The notes: generated by a model not told the origin, from the sequence alone. A stretch of 64,000 nt of DNA from Rachicladosporium sp. CCFEE 5018 (GCA_002077045.2 KZ111192.1:62001-126000), one strand, 5' to 3'; positions 1 to 10,453 are shown, counted from the first letter of the stretch. Translations and numbers: made by a program.

Positions 1-1
1 G

Positions 2-1711
2 TACACTGCCTGGCGATTCACAAAGGAGATGCTCACGCGGGCAATTCGAGGTCGGCCGCATGATTGGCATCTGCAGTACATGCTTGCTAAGGTCATGTGG
101 AAGATGCTCACTGCCAGTGAGGTGGATCGTCAACTTCATACTGCGCCTCCACCCAGCCCTCAAGCCGTCCTCAATGCACTCACTCGCGCCATTGAGCTTG
201 TGCCCGGCAAGCGGGACAGCAGAGACACGAAGTTCCAGCCGATTCTGGAGCCGCATTACAAGCTCGTTTCCATCGTGCACAAAATGCTCTCGATGAACAT
301 GATTGACATTACCCAGACGAAGGCAGCGCTGCAAGCTACGCCGTACATCCGCGGCGTCGACATTCCCGCTGCCTATGAGACAGCCTCGACCGAGTGGTGC
401 GATTTCATGCTGGCAGTGTTGAAGAACCTGCGCGCAGCTGACAAGTCAAATTGGCACCATCGCATCAGTTGGCGCATGGCACAGGTGTTGTATGACCGTC
501 CGCCGATTGATGTCAATGGACTGGGTCTGGCGGAGGTCATGCGGCACAAAGCCGCTGCCGCGAAAGACGAGATGACGAAGCATATGTTTTCGAAGGTCAT
601 GGCCCTGCAGATATGGCGTCCAGAAGCCGAGCGAGCCGGACGGCACTTCGTCTTCACTACTCGCTACGTCGAGTTCATCATCCAATGCCTGGAGCAATTG
701 AAAGACAGGACGAGTATGGAGATGCTTGCTAAGCGCATCCGCAAGCGGACGGCTGAGTACTTCGAGCACACAGCGCTGTGGCAGAAGCTGTGTAACGCTT
801 ACCTGCGTCTTATGCGTAGCCACGCAGCGCTCTCCGAAGGTCTCGAGACATCAACATTCAGCGCAGTTACGCACGAAGATTTCGATGAGCGCAAAGTACC
901 ACTCCAGGACTGGATGCAGGACACCGAAGCTGGCGTCTCCCCGGCACTGGACGTACTCCGCGAAGTACAAGAGCTGAAGAAGACGAACGGTGGTCTCGTC
1001 AAGGTCGCTCCTATCGATGACCTTATCGGCGATGCCTACGCCTTCTTGTTCAACACCATCGGTAAGACCTTATGGCTGGAAGAGCAGCGAGTGAAAGCAG
1101 AAGAGCTGGCTCGACAGCCACCCAAGGTTCCTACTCCGCCGCCTCGCAACCCAGCTATGGACTTCAGCCATATCATGAATTCTATCATGGGCGTTGACGG
1201 CGCGCTTGACCAGCCTACGGAGCCTGTGGTGCCCGCCCCGACGCCTGTTGTTGCTGCAGTCGAAGCTCAGCCCGCTCGTCGCAAGCCTGGTATTGGAAGG
1301 CGCGAGATCAGGACCTGCGCTGAAGGCTGCTTTCCCAAGGCCACCGCGCAGAACGGTACACGCGTGGTGGGCCCGACCCCAGATCACCCACGCGTGCAGG
1401 TGGTCATCAATAGCTCCCGAATTGATCTCGGCGGCGCGGTCTCGGCTGATACGAGCGCACCGCCGAGCGTGCATGACGATGCTGACGATGAGAGTGATCT
1501 GAGTGAATTTGAAGAGGAGGTGCAAGAGCAGAGGAAGCCGATGTTTCCGGGTCTGGCTGTTATTGGTGCTGAGGAAAGTGAGGGCTTTGATACGGCGGAG
1601 GAGGGTGGTGAAGGTGAGGGGCAGGACGTTGAGATGGCTGAGGAAGCGGCCGGACCTGATGTGCTGGAGGCAGTTGATGCGAAGGTGGAGAATGCACAAG
1701 TCGGAGCATGA
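2..1711 (+). CDS. HIR3: HIR3/CABIN1-like histone regulator, C-terminal part (5' partial)
   Basis: The frame is already open at base 2 and runs without a stop for 570 codons, so the gene enters the window from the left and the first ATG (29) is probably internal. The helical, TPR-like start (DWHLQYMLAKVMWKML) and the acidic tail (residues about 480-560, rich in E and D) fit the C-terminal half of fungal Hir3, the scaffold of the nuclear HIR complex that deposits H3-H4 outside replication and represses histone genes. The repeat-like core is followed by a Pro/Ala-rich linker (about 360-420). No intron is evident. Identification rests on recalled family pattern, not an alignment, and a related TPR chromatin protein is the alternative. 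Confidence 0.72.
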   Translation, partial: YTAWRFTKEMLTRAIRGRPHDWHLQYMLAKVMWKMLTASEVDRQLHTAPPPSPQAVLNALTRAIELVPGKRDSRDTKFQPILEPHYKLVSIVHKMLSMNMIDITQTKAALQATPYIRGVDIPAAYETASTEWCDFMLAVLKNLRAADKSNWHHRISWRMAQVLYDRPPIDVNGLGLAEVMRHKAAAAKDEMTKHMFSKVMALQIWRPEAERAGRHFVFTTRYVEFIIQCLEQLKDRTSMEMLAKRIRKRTAEYFEHTALWQKLCNAYLRLMRSHAALSEGLETSTFSAVTHEDFDERKVPLQDWMQDTEAGVSPALDVLREVQELKKTNGGLVKVAPIDDLIGDAYAFLFNTIGKTLWLEEQRVKAEELARQPPKVPTPPPRNPAMDFSHIMNSIMGVDGALDQPTEPVVPAPTPVVAAVEAQPARRKPGIGRREIRTCAEGCFPKATAQNGTRVVGPTPDHPRVQVVINSSRIDLGGAVSADTSAPPSVHDDADDESDLSEFEEEVQEQRKPMFPGLAVIGAEESEGFDTAEEGGEGEGQDVEMAEEAAGPDVLEAVDAKVENAQVGA

Positions 1712-1940
1712 TGGTATGCGTATGCTGTCGTTCATCTTTCCTCTTACCCTCTGGACCATACGCTCCTTCCCTGTTCTTCTCCCAATGTTTGTTCCTTCCC
1801 CAACTTCGTCCTGACTCTGCATCTCAGCGAAGATCTCTGGTCTGTTTACGCTCGTATATCCTCACTCAGTTCACATGTAACGCCGAACGCTTCACCGGCG
1901 ATCACTAGGGATCACTGGAGCATCCCACACCGCTCTGACC

Positions 1941-2835
1941 ATGGCTCAAGCCACTTGGGTACAACCTCCAGGCCCCACGGTCGCTGGATCTGATGTACAA
2001 GAGTCTGCGCCAAGTGCATCCTGCAAAGTCGTCGCTATTCCAGAACTCTTGGAGCAAATTTTGCTCGGCCTGCCACGTCTTGACGTCCTACCGCTGGAGA
2101 GCACAAACTCGCTGTTCCGTGATCTCATTGACAGCCAAGCTTTGCAGCAACACGCTCTGTTCGCCCACGCCAGAGGCGCCGAGGGTGAGCGACTATGTGC
2201 TCAATTCCATACGACATATGCACAGCCTGCGAGGGGATGGCGGAAGCGATCACTGGAGTATATCGGGATGAAGTGGGCGCCCTTGCTTGCTCGTTCGGTG
2301 CCGCTAAGATCCGATACACACGATCGATGATGCACTATACTGTTTGATCTCTAGTGGCGAGCGAGTCACGTACCTACTATGTTACGACACCAACGCCCAA
2401 CAAGTCGCGGCCACTTTGGTATTGCCGTTCTTTGACGAGCCAGAACTGGACGCTGGAATCGCGTCAACGATCAGCATCACACGGGCGACCAGCCCTTCGC
2501 CGAGCGACAGATGTCTTGCGTATGCGGCTGGCGTTACATGGAGCCGACTGAAGCTGATTCGTCTTGCGTTGCCTGTCAAAGTCGTCATTTCATACCAATC
2601 ACGTGGTTTGCTCTTCGGACCCCAGCGCGATCCCGAACGGGACTCGGGTCTGAGGGATGGTTCGACATGTTGCCTTTTCAGCGCGGAGGAGGCGACACTC
2701 GGGAGTTTGTGTCTTTTTTGGGAGCAGGTGCTCGAAGAGTATTTTCGCGTCAATAGCGGTGTGTACTCTATGGAGCGCATGTATGAATTACGACAGAGGT
2801 CGGCTTCTGTATGGGCCAGATGCACGCTAGCTTGA
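1941..2835 (+). pseudogene. F-box family gene broken by a frameshift
   Basis: The first 129 codons (1941-2330) hold an F-box-like motif (PELLEQILLGLPRLD, then LFRDLI). The second half continues in another frame (open from 2308 to 2835) with residues matching the next gene: LIRLALPVKV, SRGLLF.PQRDP, EEATLGSL, RVNSG.YS. Its intact tandem neighbour at 3304 has the same order in one frame. A change of frame between about 2308 and 2327 would join the parts. An intron ending at the AG at 2354 with a donor at 2258 is formally possible, but it would delete residues (YI, PLL) that align with the paralogue, so decay is favoured. F-box proteins recruit substrates to SCF ubiquitin ligases. Confidence 0.6.
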
Positions 2836-3303
2836 AAAGATGCTCAGTGAGCGCTCTGTGGCCCACAATGCTGCGCAATCTGTTCGACAGCAGGCGGATA
2901 GAGGAGTCACGAGGTCCTGATCACGGTAGAGACGCATGACAAGGACGGGTGCTGAGGTTTGAACGGGATTGGGGGCGTCGGATGGATGGGCTGTAGAGAT
3001 GATGCCAGGGCTGTGAAAGCATCAAGGTCGGATGGTGCAATAGATTACTGCACCCAGCGCTCCGACGTCCGTGGACTCTGGTGATTTTACAATTCAAGGG
3101 CATAGGCTGTCTTCAACCTGATGCTTCGTGTCATAACGCTACGTAAGTAAATGCTGGGACCGCGGTATCGGTCGTACCTTCCCTCACTACGCCTTTAATC
3201 TCGCTGATCGAATGATCTGGAAGCTCTGTCACCGAGCCGATGACCACTTCAGCACTTCGACTGCAACTATCAACATTCCTTCACCAAATATATCGTAGCC
3301 ACG
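2836..3303. other. Intergenic, 468 bp
   Basis: This separates the broken F-box copy from its intact paralogue. I see no supported gene or repeat. It should contain the promoter of the 3304 gene. Confidence 0.5.
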
Positions 3304-4302
3304 ATGGGCACGAAAGTGCGCAAGCTGTACTCTACGGTATTGATCAGCCCAGCGCCACCAACTCTCGCGCAGCGCAACCTTCACTTCAATGCTTGGACTG
3401 CTTCTTGCAGAGTGCTCAATACACCGGAATTGCTAGAGAAGATTCTGTTGAGGCTTCCTGTGCTGCAGTTGTTTACTCTGGAGAGGACCAACAGTGTCTT
3501 CCGCGACACCATCGACAACCCTTCTTTGCGACAGAAGCTGTATCAAGAACATCCTCGTGGCAACGAGAACGAAGAAATGGTCGCAGACTTCGGTGCGGAG
3601 ATGAAGAGCACTCGAGGACCACGTGCTTATCAATATATCGCCAACTGGACCAATCCACTGCTTAAAAACAGGCATGCTGGCGTTCTCTGGGAGCACCTCG
3701 GTCCCGACGAGGCCTGGACGAAAGACGAGGTTGGGATCTATCCCGACTTCAATGAATGCGAACCCGACCCTTGTTGGGGAGGCTTCGAGGGCCTGGAATA
3801 CGATCATTGTACAGACGTGGTTTCGTGCACAATTACGGACTTGTGTTCGTACGACTGCGAAGACTGCGAGCTCCACACACATCCCCGACCTGTTGGCATC
3901 CGCCATACACAGGGCGGGTATGAAGCCACTCGGAGAACATTCGGACTGCACCAACACAGTGAAGCTGCTTCCTGGCAAGCTCTCAAACTCCTGACAATCG
4001 CGCTTCCAGTGAGGGTAGAGATAGAATTCGGCTCCCGGGGCCTCCTCTTCAGCCCACAAAGGGATCCGAGCCTGCCCTGGTCGAAGGATAAGTGCCGAAT
4101 GGACATTGTTCTCAGTCCAGAGGAGGCCACGCTTGGTGATGTATTCGCGTTTTGGCAGAAGGTGACTGAGGAGCGCATCAGAGTCAACAGTGGCGAATAC
4201 TCTTCTGCGACTAGAGCGCGATTGCGGAAATTGAAGGCGCCCGAGGAGGCATGGGGAGACGACGAGGAATGGGACTATGCCAACAATATGTCACGAGACT
4301 GA
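3304..4302 (+). CDS. F-box family protein
   Basis: Single-exon frame of 332 residues. An F-box-like segment lies at about residues 38-80 (NTPELLEKILLRLPVLQLF, then NSVFRDTID). A conserved C-terminal block follows (ALPVRVEIEF, SRGLLFSPQRDP, EEATLGDV, RVNSGEYS), and the tail is acidic. The same blocks occur in the broken copy just upstream (1941-2835), so the pair is a tandem duplication. The predicted role is substrate recognition in an SCF-type E3 ligase, and the substrate is unknown. The ATG at 3304 is the first in frame but the N-terminal 35 residues are not conserved with the paralogue, so the start is only moderately certain. This is one of at least seven F-box-type loci in the window. 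Confidence 0.7.
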   Translation: MGTKVRKLYSTVLISPAPPTLAQRNLHFNAWTASCRVLNTPELLEKILLRLPVLQLFTLERTNSVFRDTIDNPSLRQKLYQEHPRGNENEEMVADFGAEMKSTRGPRAYQYIANWTNPLLKNRHAGVLWEHLGPDEAWTKDEVGIYPDFNECEPDPCWGGFEGLEYDHCTDVVSCTITDLCSYDCEDCELHTHPRPVGIRHTQGGYEATRRTFGLHQHSEAASWQALKLLTIALPVRVEIEFGSRGLLFSPQRDPSLPWSKDKCRMDIVLSPEEATLGDVFAFWQKVTEERIRVNSGEYSSATRARLRKLKAPEEAWGDDEEWDYANNMSRD

Positions 4303-4558
4303 GCTTGCAATGCAGCGCAAGTTGGCTCGGTGGGATGCTCTTGATAAGATCCGGGCGTCTTGAGGTTGCCCCGGATCAGAGAGTAGGGCATTCGCGGCAT
4401 GCAGCGGCGTTCCCCTATTTCGAGGTCATCAGTACTGATAGAGTCTACAAGCCGACCAGAAGCGCGATGCAAGCGAGAGACCGAGGGAAATGTTCCGGAA
4501 GTGGACAAGTCGTTCCCAAGGTGGACAAGTCTTTGCATTTGCGACGTATGTGTCCCTA

Positions 4559-6259
4559 CTACGCCTCTTTCTTCGTTTGAGTCGACTCCTCCCCTGCAAC
4601 CACGTCTTTGCTGCCACCAATCCCGTCACTCGTTCCCCTCATCAGCTCCATCCCCTTCACCACCATCGCGCCCTTCACCGCTCCAGCCCGGGCCTCATAG
4701 ACCACATTCATTAACGCCAGACTCGCCACAAACACCAATACATCGCCATTCTTCACACCCTTCCACCACCCCCTCTTCCTCCCGACCTTCCACAGACTGT
4801 CGATACTCACTCTCAACGAGTACAGAAAGTTTCCTCGTTCCTTTTGCCTCGCTACAAAAGCCCACAGCCCACCCAGAAAGCCTCCGAGGAACCACCGCTG
4901 CGTTGGCAGGAAGGTCCGAGGGAGAATGTGGTTGAAGAGACATATACTTCCCCAGCTCGTCCCTATCGCACCAGTGATGAAGACGCTTATCCGTAGTATC
5001 CTGGCTGAAAGACGGTTGAGGAAAGGCAAGGGGTCTTTGAGCAGCGCTTTGTAGGCTAGCAGAGCGAAGGCGCCATAGATGAGAGTGAAGAACTTCACGA
5101 CGCTAGGAAAGGCCGAGGCGAAGTATTTGAGGTATGTGCGCGTGCAGCTTGGATCGCTTGGGTGGAGGACTGCGCAGCTGGTGTGTTTGATCCCGGGGTG
5201 GGCGGGGGAGGTTATGGAGCCGACCTTTGCTAGGGCCGGCGGGAGGACGGCTTTGAGGTCCGGGAACAGAATTGGCGAGACGAAAGCTTGCCATTTGAGA
5301 CTACTTAACGAGGCTAAGGCGTCGACTATGTCGAAGGTCGAGGGCCAGGGCTTTCCGGCTGGATAGCCTGTGGGGCGGAGTTGGATGTACTCTGGACTCC
5401 GCTGCAGGATGAACTTTCCGTACGACTCGGGGAAGCAGTCGCGATCGAGCACGAAGGCGTGTAAGAGCTGACCGCATGCGAATGGCATGATAAGCCAGCT
5501 GCCAAACCACTTGGGCTTGCCATTCGTCCAGATGTAGCGGCCTTCTTCAAGAGCGTTGTAGCCGAACTCGAGACTTCGGGAGAAGACGTAGATGGCTATT
5601 GTCATGCGGAGCTGGTCTGCGGGACTTATGCCTAGACATGATCCGGCTAGTGCTGCGCCGAGGGCTGGTGTGTACTTCGATGTGAGAAGGCGGGCTATGG
5701 TTGGGTTGCGGGTGCGGAAGGGATCTGCGGAGCTCTCGAGTAATGAAGTTCGTAGACGCCGGAAGAAGCGGTGGAGGAGACGGTGGAAGAGGAGGATTGT
5801 GGACAGTGAGAGTGCAATGCGAGCGTTACGATGTCGTGGTCCGTTAGGCTTGGGCGGTGCGCTGCCTTCTGTCAGAATTGCTCAAGATCATGGCATCGCT
5901 CCCGATACTTACACAACGCCTCTCCGTCCAGCCAGCTTCCCAAGCACGAGCTCCCATCCCTTCAGCCCAGTATACGCAGCAATAAACACTCTCAGCGCAG
6001 CGCGTAAGCTCGCAGCATTGTGGTCACCAGCTGCACTCGTACTGCGCGTGATCTTCTCATATCGTGGCGGATTGGGCGTCTGCTTCTGTACACGTTCGGG
6101 CGCGCGCAAGATCAGATATTGGTGTAGCAGTTCATACTCGCGTGGGCTTATCGTGTAGCGCAGCGCTGTTCGCGTGATGGGGTCGAGGGGACGTTTGGAG
6201 AGGGAGCTGGCGGCGGAGGAGGATGTGCGGCGGTCGGAGGAGGGAGCGGAGGATGACAT
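4559..6259 (-). CDS. TMEM135-like multi-pass membrane protein
   Basis: Two exons: 6259-5913 and 5861-4559, joined by a 51-nt intron with GTAAGT donor (5912) and GCAG acceptor (5862), giving 549 residues. The joined protein shows the fungal TMEM135 pattern: FFRRLRTSLL, then a block around LRMTIAIYVFSRSLEF with NALEEGRYIW, and FGSWLIMPFACGQLLHAFV, followed by several hydrophobic segments. The DRDCFP motif after the last of these is typical of the family. Animal TMEM135 acts at peroxisomes and mitochondria in lipid metabolism, and fungal members are uncharacterised. A closer acceptor (CTGACAG, ending 5869) would be out of phase, which is why 5862 was chosen. Identity is a family-level recognition, and the function in this fungus is inference. 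Confidence 0.75.
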
Positions 6260-6538
6260 GGTACGAGATGATTGGGATCACGAAGGCATGAGACGAGTCA
6301 CTCGAGGGAAGGGGTTGGCGATGTTGTGTTCATCTGATGTTGATAGCGAATGCTCAGGCGCATCTTGCCCGATTGGGACGAGCCTCGGCCCCCTCCACTG
6401 CCACTGCAAGCGAATCGATCCTCCTCTGCCACTCGCTCATCGTCCTGTACCATCCGCAGAGTTCCACAGGCACCGGCACACGAGAGGGAACACGTGGAAT
6501 TCGTGATCGACGCCTCAATCCATCTTGAATCGCGAACT

Positions 6539-7285
6539 TCACTCATAAAGATCCTCCAGCGGGTGCCCAGCTATGACGAGCACTCGCTTGCACATCTCTT
6601 GCATCCTCCTGGCGAGCATGCCAATGGTCAATCTCTTGAGCCCGGACTCTGTCCTATCACAGTAGGACATACCACTGTACTCCCGACATACATCCTTCAA
6701 GTGACCGGTTTCCATGTGGAAGCTGAGGCGTTGACCACTCGGAACAAAGCTGTACATGACTTCAGCTGGCTGACTGGTGAGCAACGTATCGAGCCAGCTC
6801 CCCCACAGCTGCTGCCGCACAAATTTACTAAGCCTTCGCAAATCGGCATCGTCGTCGAGGACGATCCTGAGCTTAATGCAGTACGTGTCGCCCAAGAAGC
6901 TTCACTCATTCTCCGCCGGCTGATGATAGGCGTGGAAGTCATTGAAAATCAGCAATTGTCGACAATCGCGCTGACTGCTGCCGCCAAGGAGTGGATTGAG
7001 TATGTTTGGCATGGCGCTCGCCTGTGTCTCGTACGTCGTAAACATGGCCTCCGTCAGCTCTCGGGAGGTGTCAATGAGATCGCGGAATGTTTTGCTGACT
7101 CGTCTCGAAAGAAAGAGGCGACGCATGCCGACTTGGCAGAGAATCGCTTCGCCGAGTTCTACTATTCCGAAGACCTTCTCTCCCGCCGAGATCTGTCGGG
7201 TTTTGGGCTTCAACCTGTCGCGTCCTGGCAGCGTGATGGTCCCGTGCGCTGGTGTGAGAATCTGAGACCGTATCACCAATGCCAT
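6539..7285 (-). pseudogene. F-box family gene with an in-frame stop
   Basis: From an ATG at 7285 a frame encodes an F-box-like motif (IVELGEAILCQVGMRRL, then SKTFRDLID) and stops at TGA 6904-6902. The very same frame stays open for another 120 codons to 6539 with ordinary-looking protein (IKLRIVLDDDADLRRL and so on). A single nonsense codon therefore splits one reading frame. No convincing intron with matching phase covers the stop. Either this is a decayed gene, or the product is truncated after the F-box region, or the stop is read through. The longer upstream frame (to 7729) has composition unlike coding and the TMEM135-like gene follows on the same strand. Confidence 0.5.
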
Positions 7286-7754
7286 GGACTTCATCGCTGA
7301 CGTGGGACCGATGCGCGCAACACTCAGAGGCCTGAACGGCGCCTTCTCTGAGAAACTAGTTCCAGTCTCTAGCCGCCTCATCGCACTGGAAGCTTCTGCT
7401 GGTGATGTTGTATGCTCTCCGATGTGCTGCGATGTCTCTATCGGCTTCATGTGGAGTACTATGTCAAGAAGCGACCAGACCACGGCCTTGCGTCTCTCAG
7501 CATCGCCTACGGTAAAGTGTTGAGTCGCTGCCGTCTTCTCTACTATGCCAGTCGTTTGTTGGACTGGACATATTGTAGCAGCTTCCGAATGAGGTGTATC
7601 TCTGATGGCTGCGTCCATCTTCTGCCTCCACAGTCGAACTTGCCGTCTCTCGCACGAAGCTTTTGACTTCATTGCCCAGATCTGACTATGATATTGGTAG
7701 ATTGTGGTCCTCAACAAGTACTTCGACATTTTGAGTGAACGTGAAAGGGCTTCG
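7286..7754. other. Intergenic up to scaffold gap, 469 bp
   Basis: Upstream region of the F-box gene ending at the N run. A minus-strand frame continues to 7729, but it lacks family similarity to the other F-box paralogues, so I do not count it as coding. Confidence 0.4.
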
Positions 7755-7854
7755 NNNNNNNNNNNNNNNNNNNNNNNNNNNNNNNNNNNNNNNNNNNNNN
7801 NNNNNNNNNNNNNNNNNNNNNNNNNNNNNNNNNNNNNNNNNNNNNNNNNNNNNN
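7755..7854. other. Assembly gap (100 N)
   Basis: Exactly 100 N, the usual placeholder for a gap of unknown size. The 5' end of the phosphatase gene to the right is missing here. Translations that run across it are artefacts. Confidence 0.95.
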
Positions 7855-7855
7855 T

Positions 7856-9733
7856 TTACCGGACAGCGGCAATGACGAGGGACAAGTCATGGTCACTGCA
7901 CAGCGGGTCATCAATCTGCTAGGGTCCTCTGACGAAGAGGTGCTCATACTGGACTTACGTGTTTCCACACACTTTGCACAAGCGCATGTCGCCGGCGCAC
8001 TTACGTTATGCATCCCGACCACGTTACTGAAGAGACCCGCCTTCAATGTGGAGAAACTGGCAGCAACATTCAAGGACGAGGGTCAGCGTGTCAAATTCGA
8101 GAATTGGAGGAGCAGCAAGTACATTGTCGTCTACGATAACAGCTCGGCGCAATTGAAGGATGCGATGACCTGCATGAACACCATCAAGAAATTTAGGACT
8201 GAAGGATATGCTGGAACACTGTACATAATCAAGGGTGGGTTTCAAGAGTTTGCAAAGCGCTTCCCGAACTACGTTGAGGCTGGGGTCGACGCCACGAGCG
8301 ACGACTCAGTAGCTTCAGGTACGGATTCCGAGGGCAGGCTGATCCCGCCTGTAATTGGCGGCTGCCCGATGCCACTGACCGACAAGCCTGCAAATCCATT
8401 CTTCGGCAACATCCGACAGAATATGGACTTGATTGGCGGAGTTGGTCAGATGTCGCTCAAGCACCCGACGCGTGCCACAAGAGCGACCGAAGACAGCTTC
8501 CCAGCGTGGATGAAGCAGGTGTCGGACGATCAGGACCAGGGCAAGCGAGTGTCGGACCGCTTCGAGCAGATCGAGCGCCGCGAGAAGAAGCGGATGGAGG
8601 ATGCACTTTCAGGAAAAGTCACATTTGCCACGTCACCATTTGCTTCGAAGAATGCGAAGCCAATTAAAAACATCCAGATCGCTGGTATCGAGAAAGGCAA
8701 CAAGAACCGCTACAATAACATCTGGCCATTCGAGCACTCGCGAGTACGTCTCCAGGGTGTTCCAAATCACGGCTGTGACTACTTCAACGCCTCCCACATC
8801 AAGGCCGCCTGGAGCAACAAGCGGTACATCTCCACGCAGGCGCCCATTCCGGCGACATTCAATGACTTCTGGAACGTCGTCTGGCAACAGGACATCCGTG
8901 TGATTGTGATGCTAACAGCAGAGCAAGAAGGTGCGCAAGTCAAAGCGCACAACTACTGGAATGGCAAGCAGTACGGGCAGATACATCTAGACTTCCTGTC
9001 AGAGAAACGCGCTTCGATTGAACCGGCTAAGATCCACCGAGCGAAGGCGCGTCCCTCGGTAGCTAGGAGATCGTCTACGAACCCAGCGAACATCCCCTTT
9101 GCACCTATGGAAGCTAAGGACGACAGATCGAAGACGGAGCAGCCTTACGTAATTGTGCGTAACTTCACGCTCAGTCACGAGAACTTCCCCTTCGAGCGCA
9201 TGCGGGACGTCACACAGCTGCAGTACTCGTCATGGCCCGACTTCGGTGCGCCGGCGCATCCTGCTCATCTTCTCGGTCTGGTAGAGCAGTGCGATTCGGT
9301 AGTCCGGACAGTGAACAAGACGCACTCGAGCGAGCCGGAGCCGGCTAACAATCGGCCCACGCTTGTGCATTGCTCGGCTGGTTGTGGCAGGACAGGCACA
9401 TTCTGCACCGTGGACTCGGTGATCGACATGTTGAAACGGCAGCGTCTTCACGATGAGCCGTCGAAGAAATCATCGCATACAGCAATGGACGTCGACCCGA
9501 AGTCCTCTAGTAAGCCTTCCTCGTCGCGCCACAACAGCGACGAGAGCAATGTCTCCGGTGGTTCCTGGATCGACAAGGATGACATCGATCTGGTAGAGAA
9601 GACCGTTGAGGACTTCCGCAATCAGCGCATCAGCATGGTGCAGAGTTTGCGGCAGTACGTCCTTTGCTATGAGAGTGTCATGGAGTGGCTTGTGTCGCAG
9701 GAACAGGGCCCGGGCGTGTTAGGCGAGACGTGA
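7856..9733 (+). CDS. Rhodanese plus tyrosine-specific protein phosphatase (5' partial)
   Basis: The frame is open from the gap edge, so the N terminus is lost and the ATG at 7889 may be internal. Counting from 7889, residues about 1-120 form a rhodanese/Cdc25-homology fold (EVLILDLRVSTHF, IVVYDNSS, IKGGFQEF), which lacks a Cys at the expected loop and is probably non-catalytic. A PTP domain follows: a substrate loop around NRYNNIWPFEHSRV, the WPD loop (YSSWPDFG), the P-loop HCSAGCGRTG with catalytic Cys and Arg, and the Q-motif RISMVQSLRQYV. A Ser-rich insert sits between P-loop and Q-motif. This domain order is that of fungal Pyp1/Pyp2/Ptp2-3 phosphatases that switch off stress MAP kinases (Sty1/Hog1). 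That substrate is inferred. Confidence 0.88.
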   Translation, partial: LPDSGNDEGQVMVTAQRVINLLGSSDEEVLILDLRVSTHFAQAHVAGALTLCIPTTLLKRPAFNVEKLAATFKDEGQRVKFENWRSSKYIVVYDNSSAQLKDAMTCMNTIKKFRTEGYAGTLYIIKGGFQEFAKRFPNYVEAGVDATSDDSVASGTDSEGRLIPPVIGGCPMPLTDKPANPFFGNIRQNMDLIGGVGQMSLKHPTRATRATEDSFPAWMKQVSDDQDQGKRVSDRFEQIERREKKRMEDALSGKVTFATSPFASKNAKPIKNIQIAGIEKGNKNRYNNIWPFEHSRVRLQGVPNHGCDYFNASHIKAAWSNKRYISTQAPIPATFNDFWNVVWQQDIRVIVMLTAEQEGAQVKAHNYWNGKQYGQIHLDFLSEKRASIEPAKIHRAKARPSVARRSSTNPANIPFAPMEAKDDRSKTEQPYVIVRNFTLSHENFPFERMRDVTQLQYSSWPDFGAPAHPAHLLGLVEQCDSVVRTVNKTHSSEPEPANNRPTLVHCSAGCGRTGTFCTVDSVIDMLKRQRLHDEPSKKSSHTAMDVDPKSSSKPSSSRHNSDESNVSGGSWIDKDDIDLVEKTVEDFRNQRISMVQSLRQYVLCYESVMEWLVSQEQGPGVLGET

Positions 9734-10284
9734 TGCTTCAACAAAGCGGATCATTGAGTGGGACAGCGAGTTGGTGAATGGCGTACTTGAGGTGGAAGGG
9801 AAGGACTGCATAGCGTTGGTGCTTGGGTATGAAACATGGCGAGGGTATGTGATAGCGTTTGGCATACTTGAATGAAAGGTAGCTTGACAACGTGAGGCCG
9901 AGAGTCACGTAATCCACCTCTCAACGTTGCGATCCAGCCGAATTCTATGATTTTCCGCGCTGCTGTAAGCTGTAGAACACAACGTGGGTTGGTGGTGTGG
10001 AAGTCGTGAGCGGAGCCGTGAGTGGTTTTGAAACTGAAAGCCGCCGGGTGGTGCGTGGAACTGCTCCCATCGATATACTGCACTGATACCGCCGACAAGA
10101 CTTCATCGATCATGCAGAAGTATGTTCAGGATTTGCGGGGAAATCAACACGAGCGAGAACGGCTTCACTTCACTTCACCCGAGTCGCTCCTTCCTGACAT
10201 GTCGGATTTCCGACAATTTTCCTCATACAGCAACACAATTTTTTGAGTATTATATATGATAATTAGAGAATCCGGACAAAAGTA
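9734..10284. other. Intergenic, 551 bp
   Basis: 3' flank of the phosphatase and 5' flank of the tRNA-Thr gene. An AT-rich TATATATGATAAT stretch sits about 35 bp before the tRNA. I see no supported protein gene. Confidence 0.5.
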
Positions 10285-10425
10285 GCCCGCTTGGCTTAGT
10301 GGTACAGCGTGTCACTCGTATTCTGCGATATATGACAAGATCATTGGTTCGATTCCAGTAGTGTACGTGAAGTCCGCCTAGAGAGGAAGTCACCGCAGTA
10401 AATCCTAACAAACCTCACAGGGGCA
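10285..10425 (+). tRNA. tRNA-Thr(CGT) with two introns
   Basis: Acceptor 5' strand GCCCGCT (10285-10291), D arm with A box (TGGCTTAGTGGTA), anticodon stem TGTCA/TGACA, loop CT-CGT-A, then an 11-nt canonical tRNA intron at 10321-10331. The variable loop is followed by T arm ATTGG-TTCGATT-CCAGT containing a perfect B box (GGTTCGATTCC). Only AGT of the 3' acceptor strand follows (10360-10362). Next comes a 58-nt insert (10363-10420) with donor GTACGT, branch CCTAAC and acceptor CACAG, and then GGGC plus discriminator A (10421-10425). Read straight through, the stem has two mismatches. With the insert removed AGTGGGC pairs 7/7 with GCCCGCT (one G-U). Thr identity rests on the anticodon and discriminator A. 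The spliceosomal nature of the second intron is inference. Confidence 0.8.
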
Positions 10426-10441
10426 CTACAACTGATAAACC

Positions 10442-10453
10442 TTTTGCTCTTTT
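10442..10453 (+). terminator. Pol III terminator-like T runs after tRNA-Thr
   Basis: TTTT at 10442-10445 and again at 10450-10453, 17 nt past the discriminator base. No run of four T occurs inside the gene or its 58-nt insert, so a Pol III transcript would cover both exons. The 13-mer TTTTGCTCTTTTG here recurs after the tRNA-Arg gene. Confidence 0.65.

Noticed and set aside
2258..2354. Intron rescuing the first F-box gene
   Set aside because: It would be in phase, but it would delete residues that align with the intact tandem paralogue.
10285..10367. tRNA-Thr as a decayed pseudogene with a damaged acceptor stem
   Set aside because: The damage disappears exactly when a segment with complete splice signals is removed, and the same holds independently for the tRNA-Arg gene.
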